43,453 nucleotides of DNA, from the NCBI GenBank assembly GCA_045654685.1, contig JAZONV010000053.1, positions 1 to 43,453 on the forward strand. The letters run 5' to 3'. The notes beneath the pieces were generated by a model, which made no database searches, was not told where the DNA came from, and saw nothing but the letters and a program-made list of their open reading frames with translations. Origin of the DNA: RGIG1828 sp045654685. GTDB lineage: Bacteria > Bacillota > Clostridia > UMGS1810. Numbering within the stretch: position 1 is the stretch's first letter; every line of letters begins with the position of its first letter. Shown in pieces: positions 7,547 through 15,784 of this stretch. Position numbers and translations under genes: made by a program.

Positions 7547-10500
7547 TGTCAAACGATTATTCAAGTCATAGGAATATGTTGTTGTAATTTCTCCATCAAT
7601 TTTAGTATGACGATTTCCGAAATCATCAAAAGTATATTCCGTGTCGTTTTCTCTTACAAGTCGATTCATTGAGTCATAAACATAGTTTGTAGTCTGACCG
7701 TTTGATACCTTTGACTTCTGATTTCCGTTGAGATAATACGAATATGTTTCGCTTAGTTTATCGCCTGTATTCTGCCCTGTGAGCATATTTGCAATGTTAT
7801 AGTTATAATTTGTTGTCTCGCTACCCGGAACAATAGTCTGTGTGCGATTATTCTTTGTATCATAACTATATGTTGAAATCACTGCTCCGTTTTCACTAAC
7901 ACTTGTCAAACGGTTGAGCTTATCGTACACATAACTCTGGCTCATATCAACTGCGCCGTTTCTTGTAACGGTCATTGTCAATACATTCCCTGCTGAGTCA
8001 TAAGTGAAAGTTTTCACAACTCCTGATGCTGAATTCGTTTCGGATGTAATCAAACCTTTATCGTTATAAACGTAACTGATTGTTGCCGTATCATTTTGTT
8101 TTGACAATGGTTGTCCGGTTAATCCATAAACTGTTGTTTCAGCATTCGTTCCGTCTGACAATGATTTTGATTTAATTTTGCCCAAACCATCGTAAGTATA
8201 ATTGAATGTACTACCATTTCTGTCGGTTGTTGAAAGCAACAAGCCATTAGCAGTATCATATGTATTACTTTCAACATTACCAAGTGCATCTGTGGTTGTA
8301 AGCAATCTGCTTAAACTGTCATAGTTGTATTTTGCAACTGCATATTCTGCATCTTCGCCTACTGTCACATCATCAAGACCATTGATTGTAAGAGGAGAAT
8401 GAAGACCTGTATATACACGAAGCAAATTGCCTTTTGCATCATAGTAATTCTGGACATAATTTGAAGTTGTACCGTCACCCGATTCCGTCATCACAAGACG
8501 ATTGCGATTATCATAGGTGTATTTTACTTCATTATACTTTGATGCTTCACCTGCAGCATTTGTATAAACACGCTCTTTGACTATATTTCCGTTATTGTCA
8601 TACCACATTTGTTTTGTTGAGTAATAAACAGTACCATTCTTTTCTTCAAAAGGTGTTTTCTGCTCAATTACTCTGCCAAAATTATCGTATTTATACTCGG
8701 TTGCATAACCTGCTTTATCATACGCTTTAACAAGTCTGCCAAGCTGGTCATATTCTGCTCGTTCAGCATTACCATACTCATCAGTTTCGGTTACAACATT
8801 ACCCATAAAATCATATGCGGTTTGATGTGTCTCTGTCCATCCTTCGTTGTTTGCTCTTGCTGATTTTACGGAAGTAATATTTCCTGCATAGTCAGATGTG
8901 TATGTTTCGTAATCGCTTCCAACTTCGGTTTTAATTTTATTACCGTAGTTATTATAATAAACACTTGTAACAACAGATGGATTATTTTCACCACCAACCA
9001 CAGTTACGGTTTCCTTGAGGTAATCGGCTGTAACATCGTAGGAATATGTTTCCTCATACACGAGTGTTCCTGTGTTGTCATAAACCTCTTTTGTAAGCGG
9101 TCTTTGGAGGGTATCGTAAGTGTACTGCGTCCTGCTATATTCTTTCTGGTATCCATCATCACCAGTTTCTTCTTCATACAGCAACTCAGTTTCCAACTGT
9201 CCGTATGGGGTAAAATATCTATAAATATAATCAACACCTAAGTCATTATAATAAATATATTCTATTTCACCTTCAGCATTATAATATGTTGTTGTACGGT
9301 TATCAAATTCATCATATTCTCTGATATACCATGTTGAATACACATATTCCTTTTGACTATTATCAGGATTTGTAACAGTAAGAACCCTTCCTATACCGTC
9401 GTATGTGTATGTCGTGGTATTACCATTAGCATCTGTTTGTGTGATTGGATTTCCCCAATAATCATATGTCGCTGAAACAGATATATCACTCACAACATTA
9501 TCATTATTAGTAACCTGTTTCACTTTTTCGTTAACTACATAAGCTCCATTTTGGTATGTGTATTGTTTTTCAACATAATCTGTCGAGTTTATATAATTCT
9601 TTTCGTTGATGATATTTCCATAAACATCATGCGTATACTGGACTTTTCTTTTCAAAGCATCATTGACATAAACATTTATATATTCGATGCTCTTACCATT
9701 TTGTGTAGGTACATATTCTTCACGGATAGTTGTATCAGCATTCTGTCTATAGGTTTTTGTGAGCGGAAAGTGATACGTTCCATCGTATGTGTAAGTAACC
9801 ACTCTGTCCGATGCACCGTTAGGTTTTTCTGTCAATACATCAGCATAATTTCCGGAATCATATGTATATGCCATTGAAGTAGTCATATACTTTGTTCCGT
9901 CCGTCACCGAATAATTTTTAACAGATGTATTAATTACGAGCTTGGTATTGTTGTCAAAAGAATAGTCTGTTATAACTTTATGGTCAGTACCCTGATCTGT
10001 TACCTTGGTAAGCAAAATTGTTTTTTCTCTGCTTGCTCCAAGATAAGTATACTTATAAATATCATAGGATGTCTTTCCCGCACCCGGATTCAAGTCAGTA
10101 ATTTTAACCGCATAATCATAACTGCTTGCAATCCTGTCATCTCTGCTATAACCGATGTATCCGTCATATTCACCGACCTCATTTATATCATAGTTATAAC
10201 TTTTCTCATTCAGGTAATACGAATCTCCCGAATAACTATCTGCCAGCTCCTCATATGTTTTATACACCTTGTAAAACATCATTGAGCCATAAGGTGTACA
10301 GTTTTTTACAAACGGAGCGTACTTAAAGTAGTATGACTTTTCTCCTGTTCTGCTTGCAAATCTCAGCAAGGCATAAGTATTATGTATTCCTGAAAATTCA
10401 TCAAAATTATCGTCATCAATATATGAATTACCTTTCGATGAATCTGTCCAGTCATAGTAGTCGTAATAGAATGTACTGTTTCTATCAAGAAATGCAAATT

Positions 10501-11875
10501 TGGTCTTTAAAAAGTCGTAGTTATAACTATATTTCTTTCCTTCAGGATCGGTTACGGATTTTAAAACCCACTCGTCACACATCAAATCATCAGTTTCAGG
10601 TTTTGAGGTAATGCCTATTTCTGAGTTACTCAATTTATCAAGATAATATGTGAATTGACGGACATTTTCTGAATCGCTTGGATCAGTTATAGTCATATAC
10701 ATTGTAATATTATCATTAGAATCATATTCAAATGTGAATTCTATCACTCTTCCAAGTGTATCAACTATCTTTTCAATATACGGGTATCGTTCATTATCTC
10801 CCCATACATTTGTATATATCTCAATATCACAATAGAATTTTATTTGATTACCGTATCTATCTTCCTGCAGCAACAATCTTCCGTCTGTACCAAAGTAATG
10901 CTTTGTTCCATCTTTTTCATCCACACGATACTTACTTCTTATACCATCGTGTGTTATTGAAATATCATCGACAATCTTTATATCATTCAGATTGTACCCT
11001 GCAAGATTATTAGTTCCGCCATCATAAAAATCAATCAACCATGTACCTTTATCACCAAAATGCAAATATTCATAATTATCTTCGTAGCCGTATCTTGTTT
11101 CTACATACGGAAAATCAAATTCCCAACCTGAGCCAAGTTTTGAATATCTTTCGGTTGCAGTATCATCAAGCAATCCATCAGAATATTCAATATATTTATC
11201 TGTTTTATTTACAACTACTATCGAAAAATTATAGTAATTAACATCGAACTGAACTGTGTTTGAATACGGGAAATATGAATCTACTTCATATGATGTAGAA
11301 TTTATCATCGCGATTGCATCCTGCGCTTCTGACAATGAAGTAAATAATTTATTTCGTGCCGGATCCTCCTGATAAGCATATTCATACTTTGAGGAATTAA
11401 CGATCATCCACTCCGGATCTTTTGTATCTAAATATGTGAAAAAATCCGGCGTTAAACATATATTATGTGTATATGTGTATCCATCCGTATTATCTGTATA
11501 ATACTTATATGTAACCTTGCTACCTGTAATCATATAGTATGGATTGACATATGGAACTTCTGTTTCTTTGAGATATGCTTCAAACAACGATGCATTTGTT
11601 GAAGAATATGTTCTCGTTATATTCAAGTCAAAGCCATTCACACCCGGAAGTACCAGATCAGTTGTCTTCACATGTGTACTTCCTGTTGCAGGATCAACAT
11701 AACCCTCTTGATTTGTCTTTTGCGGTGCTGAATTTATACCACCATTATATACTGACTGAGGATAATACAAATTATTATATTCATCAACCTCCTGCTCAGT
11801 CATCGCAAAAGTTGTTTGGCAACTACATATAACTACAAATAATATGGAAAATAATATGCCTAAAGTTTTTTTCAT
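7544..11875 (-). CDS. RHS/YD-repeat secreted protein, module B (core, ends at in-frame TAA)
   Basis: 1,443 aa. ATG at 11875 follows a GAGG site. Residues 1-24 form a signal peptide (cut near TFA), so Sec export is expected as for WapA-type proteins. The next 60 residues carry the DPATGS...TTDLVLPGVNGFDL entry motif of RHS proteins. From about residue 300 to the end there are dozens of YD repeats (YDxxGN, YTYDGLGKIKS, YDKLNRLTSV). The frame stops at TAA (7544-7546) after NNRLT, yet the same frame continues without any other lesion into the conserved RHS end and a lipase toxin, giving a theoretical product of about 1,890 residues. A single AAA-to-TAA change would explain this. The RHS shell is expected to encapsulate the C-terminal toxin until delivery; without readthrough this product lacks it. 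Confidence 0.9.
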   Translation of the reverse strand: MKKTLGILFSILFVVICSCQTTFAMTEQEVDEYNNLYYPQSVYNGGINSAPQKTNQEGYVDPATGSTHVKTTDLVLPGVNGFDLNITRTYSSTNASLFEAYLKETEVPYVNPYYMITGSKVTYKYYTDNTDGYTYTHNICLTPDFFTYLDTKDPEWMIVNSSKYEYAYQEDPARNKLFTSLSEAQDAIAMINSTSYEVDSYFPYSNTVQFDVNYYNFSIVVVNKTDKYIEYSDGLLDDTATERYSKLGSGWEFDFPYVETRYGYEDNYEYLHFGDKGTWLIDFYDGGTNNLAGYNLNDIKIVDDISITHDGIRSKYRVDEKDGTKHYFGTDGRLLLQEDRYGNQIKFYCDIEIYTNVWGDNERYPYIEKIVDTLGRVIEFTFEYDSNDNITMYMTITDPSDSENVRQFTYYLDKLSNSEIGITSKPETDDLMCDEWVLKSVTDPEGKKYSYNYDFLKTKFAFLDRNSTFYYDYYDWTDSSKGNSYIDDDNFDEFSGIHNTYALLRFASRTGEKSYYFKYAPFVKNCTPYGSMMFYKVYKTYEELADSYSGDSYYLNEKSYNYDINEVGEYDGYIGYSRDDRIASSYDYAVKITDLNPGAGKTSYDIYKYTYLGASREKTILLTKVTDQGTDHKVITDYSFDNNTKLVINTSVKNYSVTDGTKYMTTSMAYTYDSGNYADVLTEKPNGASDRVVTYTYDGTYHFPLTKTYRQNADTTIREEYVPTQNGKSIEYINVYVNDALKRKVQYTHDVYGNIINEKNYINSTDYVEKQYTYQNGAYVVNEKVKQVTNNDNVVSDISVSATYDYWGNPITQTDANGNTTTYTYDGIGRVLTVTNPDNSQKEYVYSTWYIREYDEFDNRTTTYYNAEGEIEYIYYNDLGVDYIYRYFTPYGQLETELLYEEETGDDGYQKEYSRTQYTYDTLQRPLTKEVYDNTGTLVYEETYSYDVTADYLKETVTVVGGENNPSVVTSVYYNNYGNKIKTEVGSDYETYTSDYAGNITSVKSARANNEGWTETHQTAYDFMGNVVTETDEYGNAERAEYDQLGRLVKAYDKAGYATEYKYDNFGRVIEQKTPFEEKNGTVYYSTKQMWYDNNGNIVKERVYTNAAGEASKYNEVKYTYDNRNRLVMTESGDGTTSNYVQNYYDAKGNLLRVYTGLHSPLTINGLDDVTVGEDAEYAVAKYNYDSLSRLLTTTDALGNVESNTYDTANGLLLSTTDRNGSTFNYTYDGLGKIKSKSLSDGTNAETTVYGLTGQPLSKQNDTATISYVYNDKGLITSETNSASGVVKTFTYDSAGNVLTMTVTRNGAVDMSQSYVYDKLNRLTSVSENGAVISTYSYDTKNNRTQTIVPGSETTNYNYNIANMLTGQNTGDKLSETYSYYLNGNQKSKVSNGQTTNYVYDSMNRLVRENDTEYTFDDFGNRHTKIDGEITTTYSYDLNNRLT

Positions 11876-11893
11876 AAGTAGTTCGCCTCACTT

Positions 11894-12763
11894 TCACTCT
11901 TTTTTTGCTGAAACAGTATTTTTCTGTGCCGCCTCCACTTTTTCTTTTGACAAACTGTCATTAATAACTTTATCTACCGATTCTCCACGCTGAACTTTGG
12001 AAATCATTTCTGAAAAAGTAAGATTAGATATTTTTTCTGCATCCTTCATCTTACAAGCCGCAAAAAAATCTGTCATACCTGCTTTAGCAGCAAGTGCGAG
12101 TTCCTGGTCTGTTATGCCTGATGCAGCTTTTCTGAATTCCATCCATTCTTTTCTTTCTTTAGCAGCAAAAATAAGAATATCGCTTAATGACATATCAGAG
12201 GATAAAGACTGCATTTTTTCTAAATATTCCTTTTCGGTTATCTTTCCGAAAGTCAAATCAGCCGCAGCCTGACCTTGAGCATTTTTTATTTCAGTATCTT
12301 CTCGAATCAAATCATTGACTGTTTTTCCGTTTTTTCTTGCTTCCCAAACCGTTTTAATATCAAATTGGGCATTTACCGCACTAAGTGCCAACTGTCTGCA
12401 ATCCTCATGCGACATCCCGCTTGCTATCATTTCATTGTATAAGTCATCGGGGATTTCCAACTTTTGCGTTAATTCCATCTGCTGTTGCACAAAACTATTA
12501 AATTCATTTACATCAATTTTATAATATTCAGCAACCTTATCCCAATCTCCCAATTCTTTATACTTTTGTTCCACAAAAGCAGAGACATTCTCATCCGATA
12601 ACACCATTACAGCCATCAGACTATAAGCATCTGTTTCTGAGTATCCTTTGCTGATTTTTTGTTCTATCCAATCCGTTCTCATAGTTTTCGCCAAAACTGT
12701 AATTGTAGTTATGCTTATCATTACAGCTATTATCAATGCAACAACTCTTAGTTTTTTGTTCAT
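11894..12763 (-). CDS. exported helical protein of unknown function (module B only)
   Basis: 289 aa; ATG at 12763 has GGAGG eight or nine bases upstream. Residues 6-25 are hydrophobic, acting as signal peptide or signal anchor. The rest is predicted mostly helical and charged, with no cysteine-rich or enzyme motif I can see. It contains short repeated-looking segments of the type (L)xxxG(M/K)(S/T)xxDxxxLA(L/A)xA (for example MIASGMSHEDCRQLALSA and a later KAASGITDQELALAAKAG). It lies between the surface-domain gene and the RHS gene, 18 bases before the latter, and has no counterpart in module A. A chaperone or adaptor for RHS export would fit the position, but this is speculation. Confidence 0.7.
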   Translation of the reverse strand: MNKKLRVVALIIAVMISITTITVLAKTMRTDWIEQKISKGYSETDAYSLMAVMVLSDENVSAFVEQKYKELGDWDKVAEYYKIDVNEFNSFVQQQMELTQKLEIPDDLYNEMIASGMSHEDCRQLALSAVNAQFDIKTVWEARKNGKTVNDLIREDTEIKNAQGQAAADLTFGKITEKEYLEKMQSLSSDMSLSDILIFAAKERKEWMEFRKAASGITDQELALAAKAGMTDFFAACKMKDAEKISNLTFSEMISKVQRGESVDKVINDSLSKEKVEAAQKNTVSAKKE

Positions 12764-12778
12764 AAAATCATCCCTCCG

Positions 12779-13657
12779 TTATTGAATTGTGTATTTAATT
12801 TCTGCATCGGTTATTGATGTTAATGCTTTAAATTTAATAATATTATTGATTCCTGTATTTCTGCCTGAATCATTTAAAAATTTATATTTGATAATCCCAT
12901 TTTCAGAATCCACAGATTCTATCACAATATTTGAATTTGGGATTTCAACCGCAGATAGTTCTTTTTCATATGTAAAACCACACAAATCAATCGCAACTAC
13001 TTTTGTTGTATCGTATGTAATCGCATGAACCATATCACTATCCCCACCTTTAACTGTAGATGCATTCATAAAGATTTTGAATTCCGCATTTTCTGTCGTT
13101 GCCACGTAAATTAACTTTTCACGCAAATATGAATCAATATCGTTTACTGTCTTATACTTGCCAAGCGGTCTTAAACTACCCGTACCTTCCCAAGCAAAAA
13201 GTTTGATATAATAACTTTCAGTTTTATCATTTGGTATCGTAATAGATACTGCTTCATTCACAGTCGCACCGGATGTAATAGTAGGCTGTGCAGTCTGCAT
13301 ATTTACCAATCGCTCATCGTCATAAATGGCTGCTATCAACAGTGGTGACTCAGCTCCAGTTTCATTGTTTGTAACGGTAAATGATGCATTTAAACTGGTT
13401 ATATTATCAACAGTTGTTACAGTATAAACAACATCATATTCTATCATATCTACAGAAGTTGTTACGGTTTCTTCCTCTGTTTCATTTATCGTGACAACAT
13501 TCCTTGCATCATTTTCGTTTTCAAAATCATCAACATAAAATAAAGTTATTGACGTATCAGAAACTCCAAACTTATCTTCTGATGCATAAACAATCGTAAA
13601 CATCAGCAGTAAGGTAATACTTAAAAAGATCAATATAAATTTATTCTTCACTTTCAT
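12779..13657 (-). CDS. secreted surface protein, first gene of module B
   Basis: 292 aa; ATG at 13657 with GGAAG six bases upstream. Signal peptide residues 1-25 (cut after VYA). Residues 60-170 have the same layout as the first gene of module A: TNNETG...LLIAAIYDDERLV...YYIKLFAWEG...LRPLGK. I have seen this arrangement in clostridial extracellular proteins. Residues 190-292 resemble a cohesin-like beta domain (AITYDTTKVVAIDLCGF, then GINNIIKFKA near the end). No catalytic motif is visible. It is preceded by the leader/terminator region and ends 15 bases before the next gene. Probably a wall-associated or binding partner of the RHS system; the role is inferred. Confidence 0.75.
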   Translation of the reverse strand: MKVKNKFILIFLSITLLLMFTIVYASEDKFGVSDTSITLFYVDDFENENDARNVVTINETEEETVTTSVDMIEYDVVYTVTTVDNITSLNASFTVTNNETGAESPLLIAAIYDDERLVNMQTAQPTITSGATVNEAVSITIPNDKTESYYIKLFAWEGTGSLRPLGKYKTVNDIDSYLREKLIYVATTENAEFKIFMNASTVKGGDSDMVHAITYDTTKVVAIDLCGFTYEKELSAVEIPNSNIVIESVDSENGIIKYKFLNDSGRNTGINNIIKFKALTSITDAEIKYTIQ

Positions 13658-13685
13658 ATATGTCTTCCTTTCATCAAGCTCTTAT

Positions 13686-13738
13686 AAAAAAGGCATAAGC
13701 AGTCAGCAGTCATTTTGACTGCAAATCCTACTCATGCC
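13686..13738 (-). terminator. intrinsic terminator in leader of module B
   Basis: Outer stem GGCAT (13692-13696) with ATGCC (13734-13738), extended with mismatches, and a perfect inner stem GCAGTCA-ttt-TGACTGC (13706-13722). A run of six T follows on the transcribed strand. The stem sequence differs from that of copy A while the stem itself is kept, which supports a functional terminator. Confidence 0.75.
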
Positions 13739-13760
13739 GTAAATTTACTGGTTCCCTCAT
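13728..13760 (-). CDS. putative leader peptide, module B (10 aa)
   Basis: Short ORF MREPVNLRHE with AGGGGG (13768-13773) seven bases before ATG, the same spacing as in copy A. Its last codons lie in the 5' arm of the terminator. The N-terminal seven or eight residues match the module A leader peptide while the ends differ. Could be an attenuation peptide or just part of a conserved RNA. Confidence 0.45.
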   Translation of the reverse strand: MREPVNLRHE

Positions 13761-13829
13761 AAAGATGCCCCCTATTCATCTGTAACAGTTCTTATATCTA
13801 CTACCACCTTCATCATTAACTACATCTTT

Positions 13830-13858
13830 ATTTTAACATATTTTAGTTATTGTTACAA
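13830..13858 (-). promoter_or_regulatory. sigma-A type promoter, module B
   Basis: Minus strand -35 TTGTAA (13853-13858), 17-base spacer, -10 TAAAAT (13830-13835). Same position in the duplicated leader as the module A promoter. Confidence 0.7.
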
Positions 13859-14101
13859 TAGTTTTGGTTTATTTTGGAAAATTATTTTTGCAGCATACAA
13901 AACTTATGTGAAGATTGGTAAAAGTGTTTAGTTTACCATTTGTATCCCCTATTTTCACAACATTCTGTTTTTATAAAGTTTTCAAAAATCCACATAAACA
14001 CTATGATTTTAGCGCTGCATCTTTCCTGTCACCCCATTATAAATCAATTCCAACAATAAATCAACATAAATATTTCCAAGCGAATTTACGAATACAAACA
14101 G

Positions 14102-14141
14102 GGGGGTGCAAAATAATTCATACGAATTATTTTGCACCCCC
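14102..14141. repeat. perfect 18-bp inverted repeat with 4-nt loop
   Basis: The left arm 14102-14119 (GGGGGTGCAAAATAATTC) is the exact reverse complement of 14124-14141; the loop is ATAC. It lies about 140 bases after the stop of the anti-sigma gene and upstream of module B. There is no clean T-run on either strand. It may terminate the sigma-factor operon, be an operator, or be a mobile palindromic repeat. Confidence 0.9.
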
Positions 14142-14230
14142 GTGGGGATTAGGAATTCCGTTCACACTTTGAACTCCCCGTCAATACTCTTTTTGTCCGG
14201 ACTTTTTTTACATCCCCCACCTATTATAAA

Positions 14231-14244
14231 AATCATTAATGATT
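14231..14244. other. 14-bp perfect palindrome
   Basis: AATCATTAATGATT, self-complementary, about 40 bases after the stop of the anti-sigma gene. It could be a binding site for a dimeric regulator or chance in AT-rich sequence. Confidence 0.4.
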
Positions 14245-14283
14245 GCTTATCTATTATTTCACTCATATTTGTTTTTTATACAT

Positions 14284-15237
14284 TTACTGAAACGAAAGAA
14301 TTTCCGAAAGCTCTGCATCAGATAGTGTATCTGAACATATTCCCACATATGCCCCTTTTACATAGGTTGAACATGTGGTTGTCGAAAGAGGTTTTTTTGA
14401 AATGAAAATATTTAAGGAATAAAGAGAATCCGGAGACTCTCCGTATACACTCAAAGTGTCATAAAAAATTTCGTCGCCTTGCTTTCTGATAACAACAGTC
14501 GATGGAGAGAAAAGTTTTATATCATATGGCAGATTCAAATTGGAAAGCACGTCAAACCCGATATATTCCCAGTATTCTTCAATACTCACTGTATCGGATA
14601 CAGCATAAGAAGCACTTCCACCGCCTCCGCCACCTGACGAGGATGTTTTTTCTTTGACGGAATTGTCCGAGTCATAAGTTGCCATTTCACAGTCAGCCTC
14701 CGATTCGGTCACCATAGCCATTTCGGGTACGGAAAACTCAGAACCATCATCCAATTCAACATCCGCATCATTTCCCGAATCTTCCGCAGGTTCAAGCGTG
14801 TCAGAAATGTCAAATGATGGTGTTTCTGAAACTTCCGACATTTTCGGGAGTTCATCGTCAATGTTTTTTGGTGCTGCCATTGTATTTTCAGATGGATAAT
14901 TAACTATATCATTGTCCGAATCATCATCGGTTAAAACTGTTTTTTCTCCCCGGGGAGACGCCTTATTTTCAACCGTCTTTTTTCTCATATCATAAGCCAC
15001 ATATCCGTCATCTGTTTTAATATCACCATGGAAAAAATCAAAATGTGTTTTGCTCATAAACCCTGCACCGACAGCAAATATAAGCATTGCCGCAACTGCA
15101 ACAGCATAGGATTTTCTGAAATACCACACTTTATTTTTCCTGTTTGACGCTTTTGCTGTTAAGGAGTCCAGAAGTTCTTTGTTTGTGCCGATTTCATCTG
15201 TCATATTTTTATAGGCATCTTTAAAATTCATAATCAT
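14284..15237 (-). CDS. membrane-bound anti-sigma-like protein
   Basis: 317 aa, overlapping the ECF sigma gene by 17 bases. The first 40 residues are a cytoplasmic region (KDAYKNMTDEIG.....LLDSLTAKA) of the type that binds sigma factors, though there is no HXXXCXXC zinc motif. One transmembrane helix spans about 43-61. The outside part is acidic and low complexity (90-200), carries a GGGGGGSAS linker near residue 205, and ends in a small folded domain (about 215-317) with two cysteines (in TTCSTY and GICSDT) that might form a disulfide. The tight coupling to the sigma gene supports an anti-sigma role; the family of the outer domain is not known to me. Start at 15237 is preceded by GGGAGG; ATG at 15231 is an alternative. 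Confidence 0.75.
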   Translation of the reverse strand: MIMNFKDAYKNMTDEIGTNKELLDSLTAKASNRKNKVWYFRKSYAVAVAAMLIFAVGAGFMSKTHFDFFHGDIKTDDGYVAYDMRKKTVENKASPRGEKTVLTDDDSDNDIVNYPSENTMAAPKNIDDELPKMSEVSETPSFDISDTLEPAEDSGNDADVELDDGSEFSVPEMAMVTESEADCEMATYDSDNSVKEKTSSSGGGGGGSASYAVSDTVSIEEYWEYIGFDVLSNLNLPYDIKLFSPSTVVIRKQGDEIFYDTLSVYGESPDSLYSLNIFISKKPLSTTTCSTYVKGAYVGICSDTLSDAELSEILSFQ

Positions 15238-15712
15238 ATCTCCCTCCCAAAAGTTCCTTAAGTTGATTTCTGCCTCTGAAAAGATGGGATTTTACTGTGG
15301 ATTCTTTCTGTTTCAAAAGTTTTGATATATCTGCAACAGACATATCCTCATAATAGAAAAGATGTATGACAACGGCATATTTTTCAGGCAGTTTCATAAC
15401 CATATCGTGCAAATCACTATATTCAGGTGATGAAAACTCCAGTTCCGCCGAAAGCGGTGCAGTCTTTTTAAACCACGAACTTGTGAACACACTTTTGGTG
15501 CAATTGATGCAAACTCTTATAAGCCACGCTTTTATGTGTTCTTCCGACTGAAAAACCTTGTCGGTTTTTATGTATCTTAAAAACACATCCTGGCAAACAT
15601 CATCTGCAAGTTGCTTGTCTTTCATTCTTACATATGCAAGTCGGTATATCATATCAAAATACTTTTGAATTACAAGTTCTTTGGATTGCTTCATGTTATC
15701 GCTTTTTGCCAT
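15221..15712 (-). CDS. ECF-family RNA polymerase sigma factor
   Basis: 163 aa. Region 2 at about 14-75 (IQKYFDMIYRLAYVRMKDKQLADDVCQDVFLRYIK, the DD.xQDVF core-binding motif) and region 4 at about 105-155 (LPEKYAVVIHLFYYEDMSVADISKLLKQKESTVKSHLFRGR, a helix-turn-helix). Length and domain order are typical of ECF sigma factors that work with a one-helix membrane anti-sigma. The next gene, overlapping by 17 bases, is such a partner. The ATG follows a G-rich run (GGGGGGGA, seven bases spacing). An ECF-like promoter lies just upstream, suggesting autoregulation. The signal is unknown; cell-envelope stress is the usual one for this group and would fit the adjoining wall genes. Confidence 0.92.
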   Translation of the reverse strand: MAKSDNMKQSKELVIQKYFDMIYRLAYVRMKDKQLADDVCQDVFLRYIKTDKVFQSEEHIKAWLIRVCINCTKSVFTSSWFKKTAPLSAELEFSSPEYSDLHDMVMKLPEKYAVVIHLFYYEDMSVADISKLLKQKESTVKSHLFRGRNQLKELLGGRYDYEF

Positions 15713-15736
15713 CAGTAAATCCCCCCCTCTCTCTAA

Positions 15737-15765
15737 TAATACTTCCGAACTATTTAAGAGGTTGC
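15737..15765 (-). promoter_or_regulatory. candidate ECF-type promoter of the sigma operon
   Basis: Minus strand GCAACC (15760-15765), 17 bases, GTATTA (15737-15742), about 25 bases before the sigma start. GCAAC-type -35 boxes are typical of ECF promoters (SigM/SigV class), so the operon may be self-activated. The -10 match is weak. Confidence 0.45.
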
Positions 15766-15784
15766 AAAAAAATTATATATCCTC

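Larger units (their letters stand above)
13686..14037 (-). repeat. duplicated control region, copy B
   Basis: Second copy of the ~350-nt region described at 4622-4975. Positions 13815-13854 are identical to 4751-4790. The remaining part of this 626-base gene-free stretch (14038-14283) holds the perfect hairpin at 14102-14141, a 14-bp palindrome at 14231-14244 and otherwise nothing I can recognise. Confidence 0.85.

Noticed and set aside
7451..7672. Plus-strand ORF across the RHS module B interruption
   Set aside because: Antisense to RHS coding sequence, no ribosome site and no domain.
1..11875. Tandem DNA repeats in the RHS genes
   Set aside because: The YD repeats are degenerate at protein level and do not form exact DNA repeats; they are explained by the RHS fold.
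13915..14172. Plus-strand ORF in the duplicated leader that is partly conserved in copy A
   Set aside because: The matching stretch of copy A reads similarly but has an in-frame stop, the start is a TTG without a ribosome site, and the similarity is explained by conservation of the DNA block.
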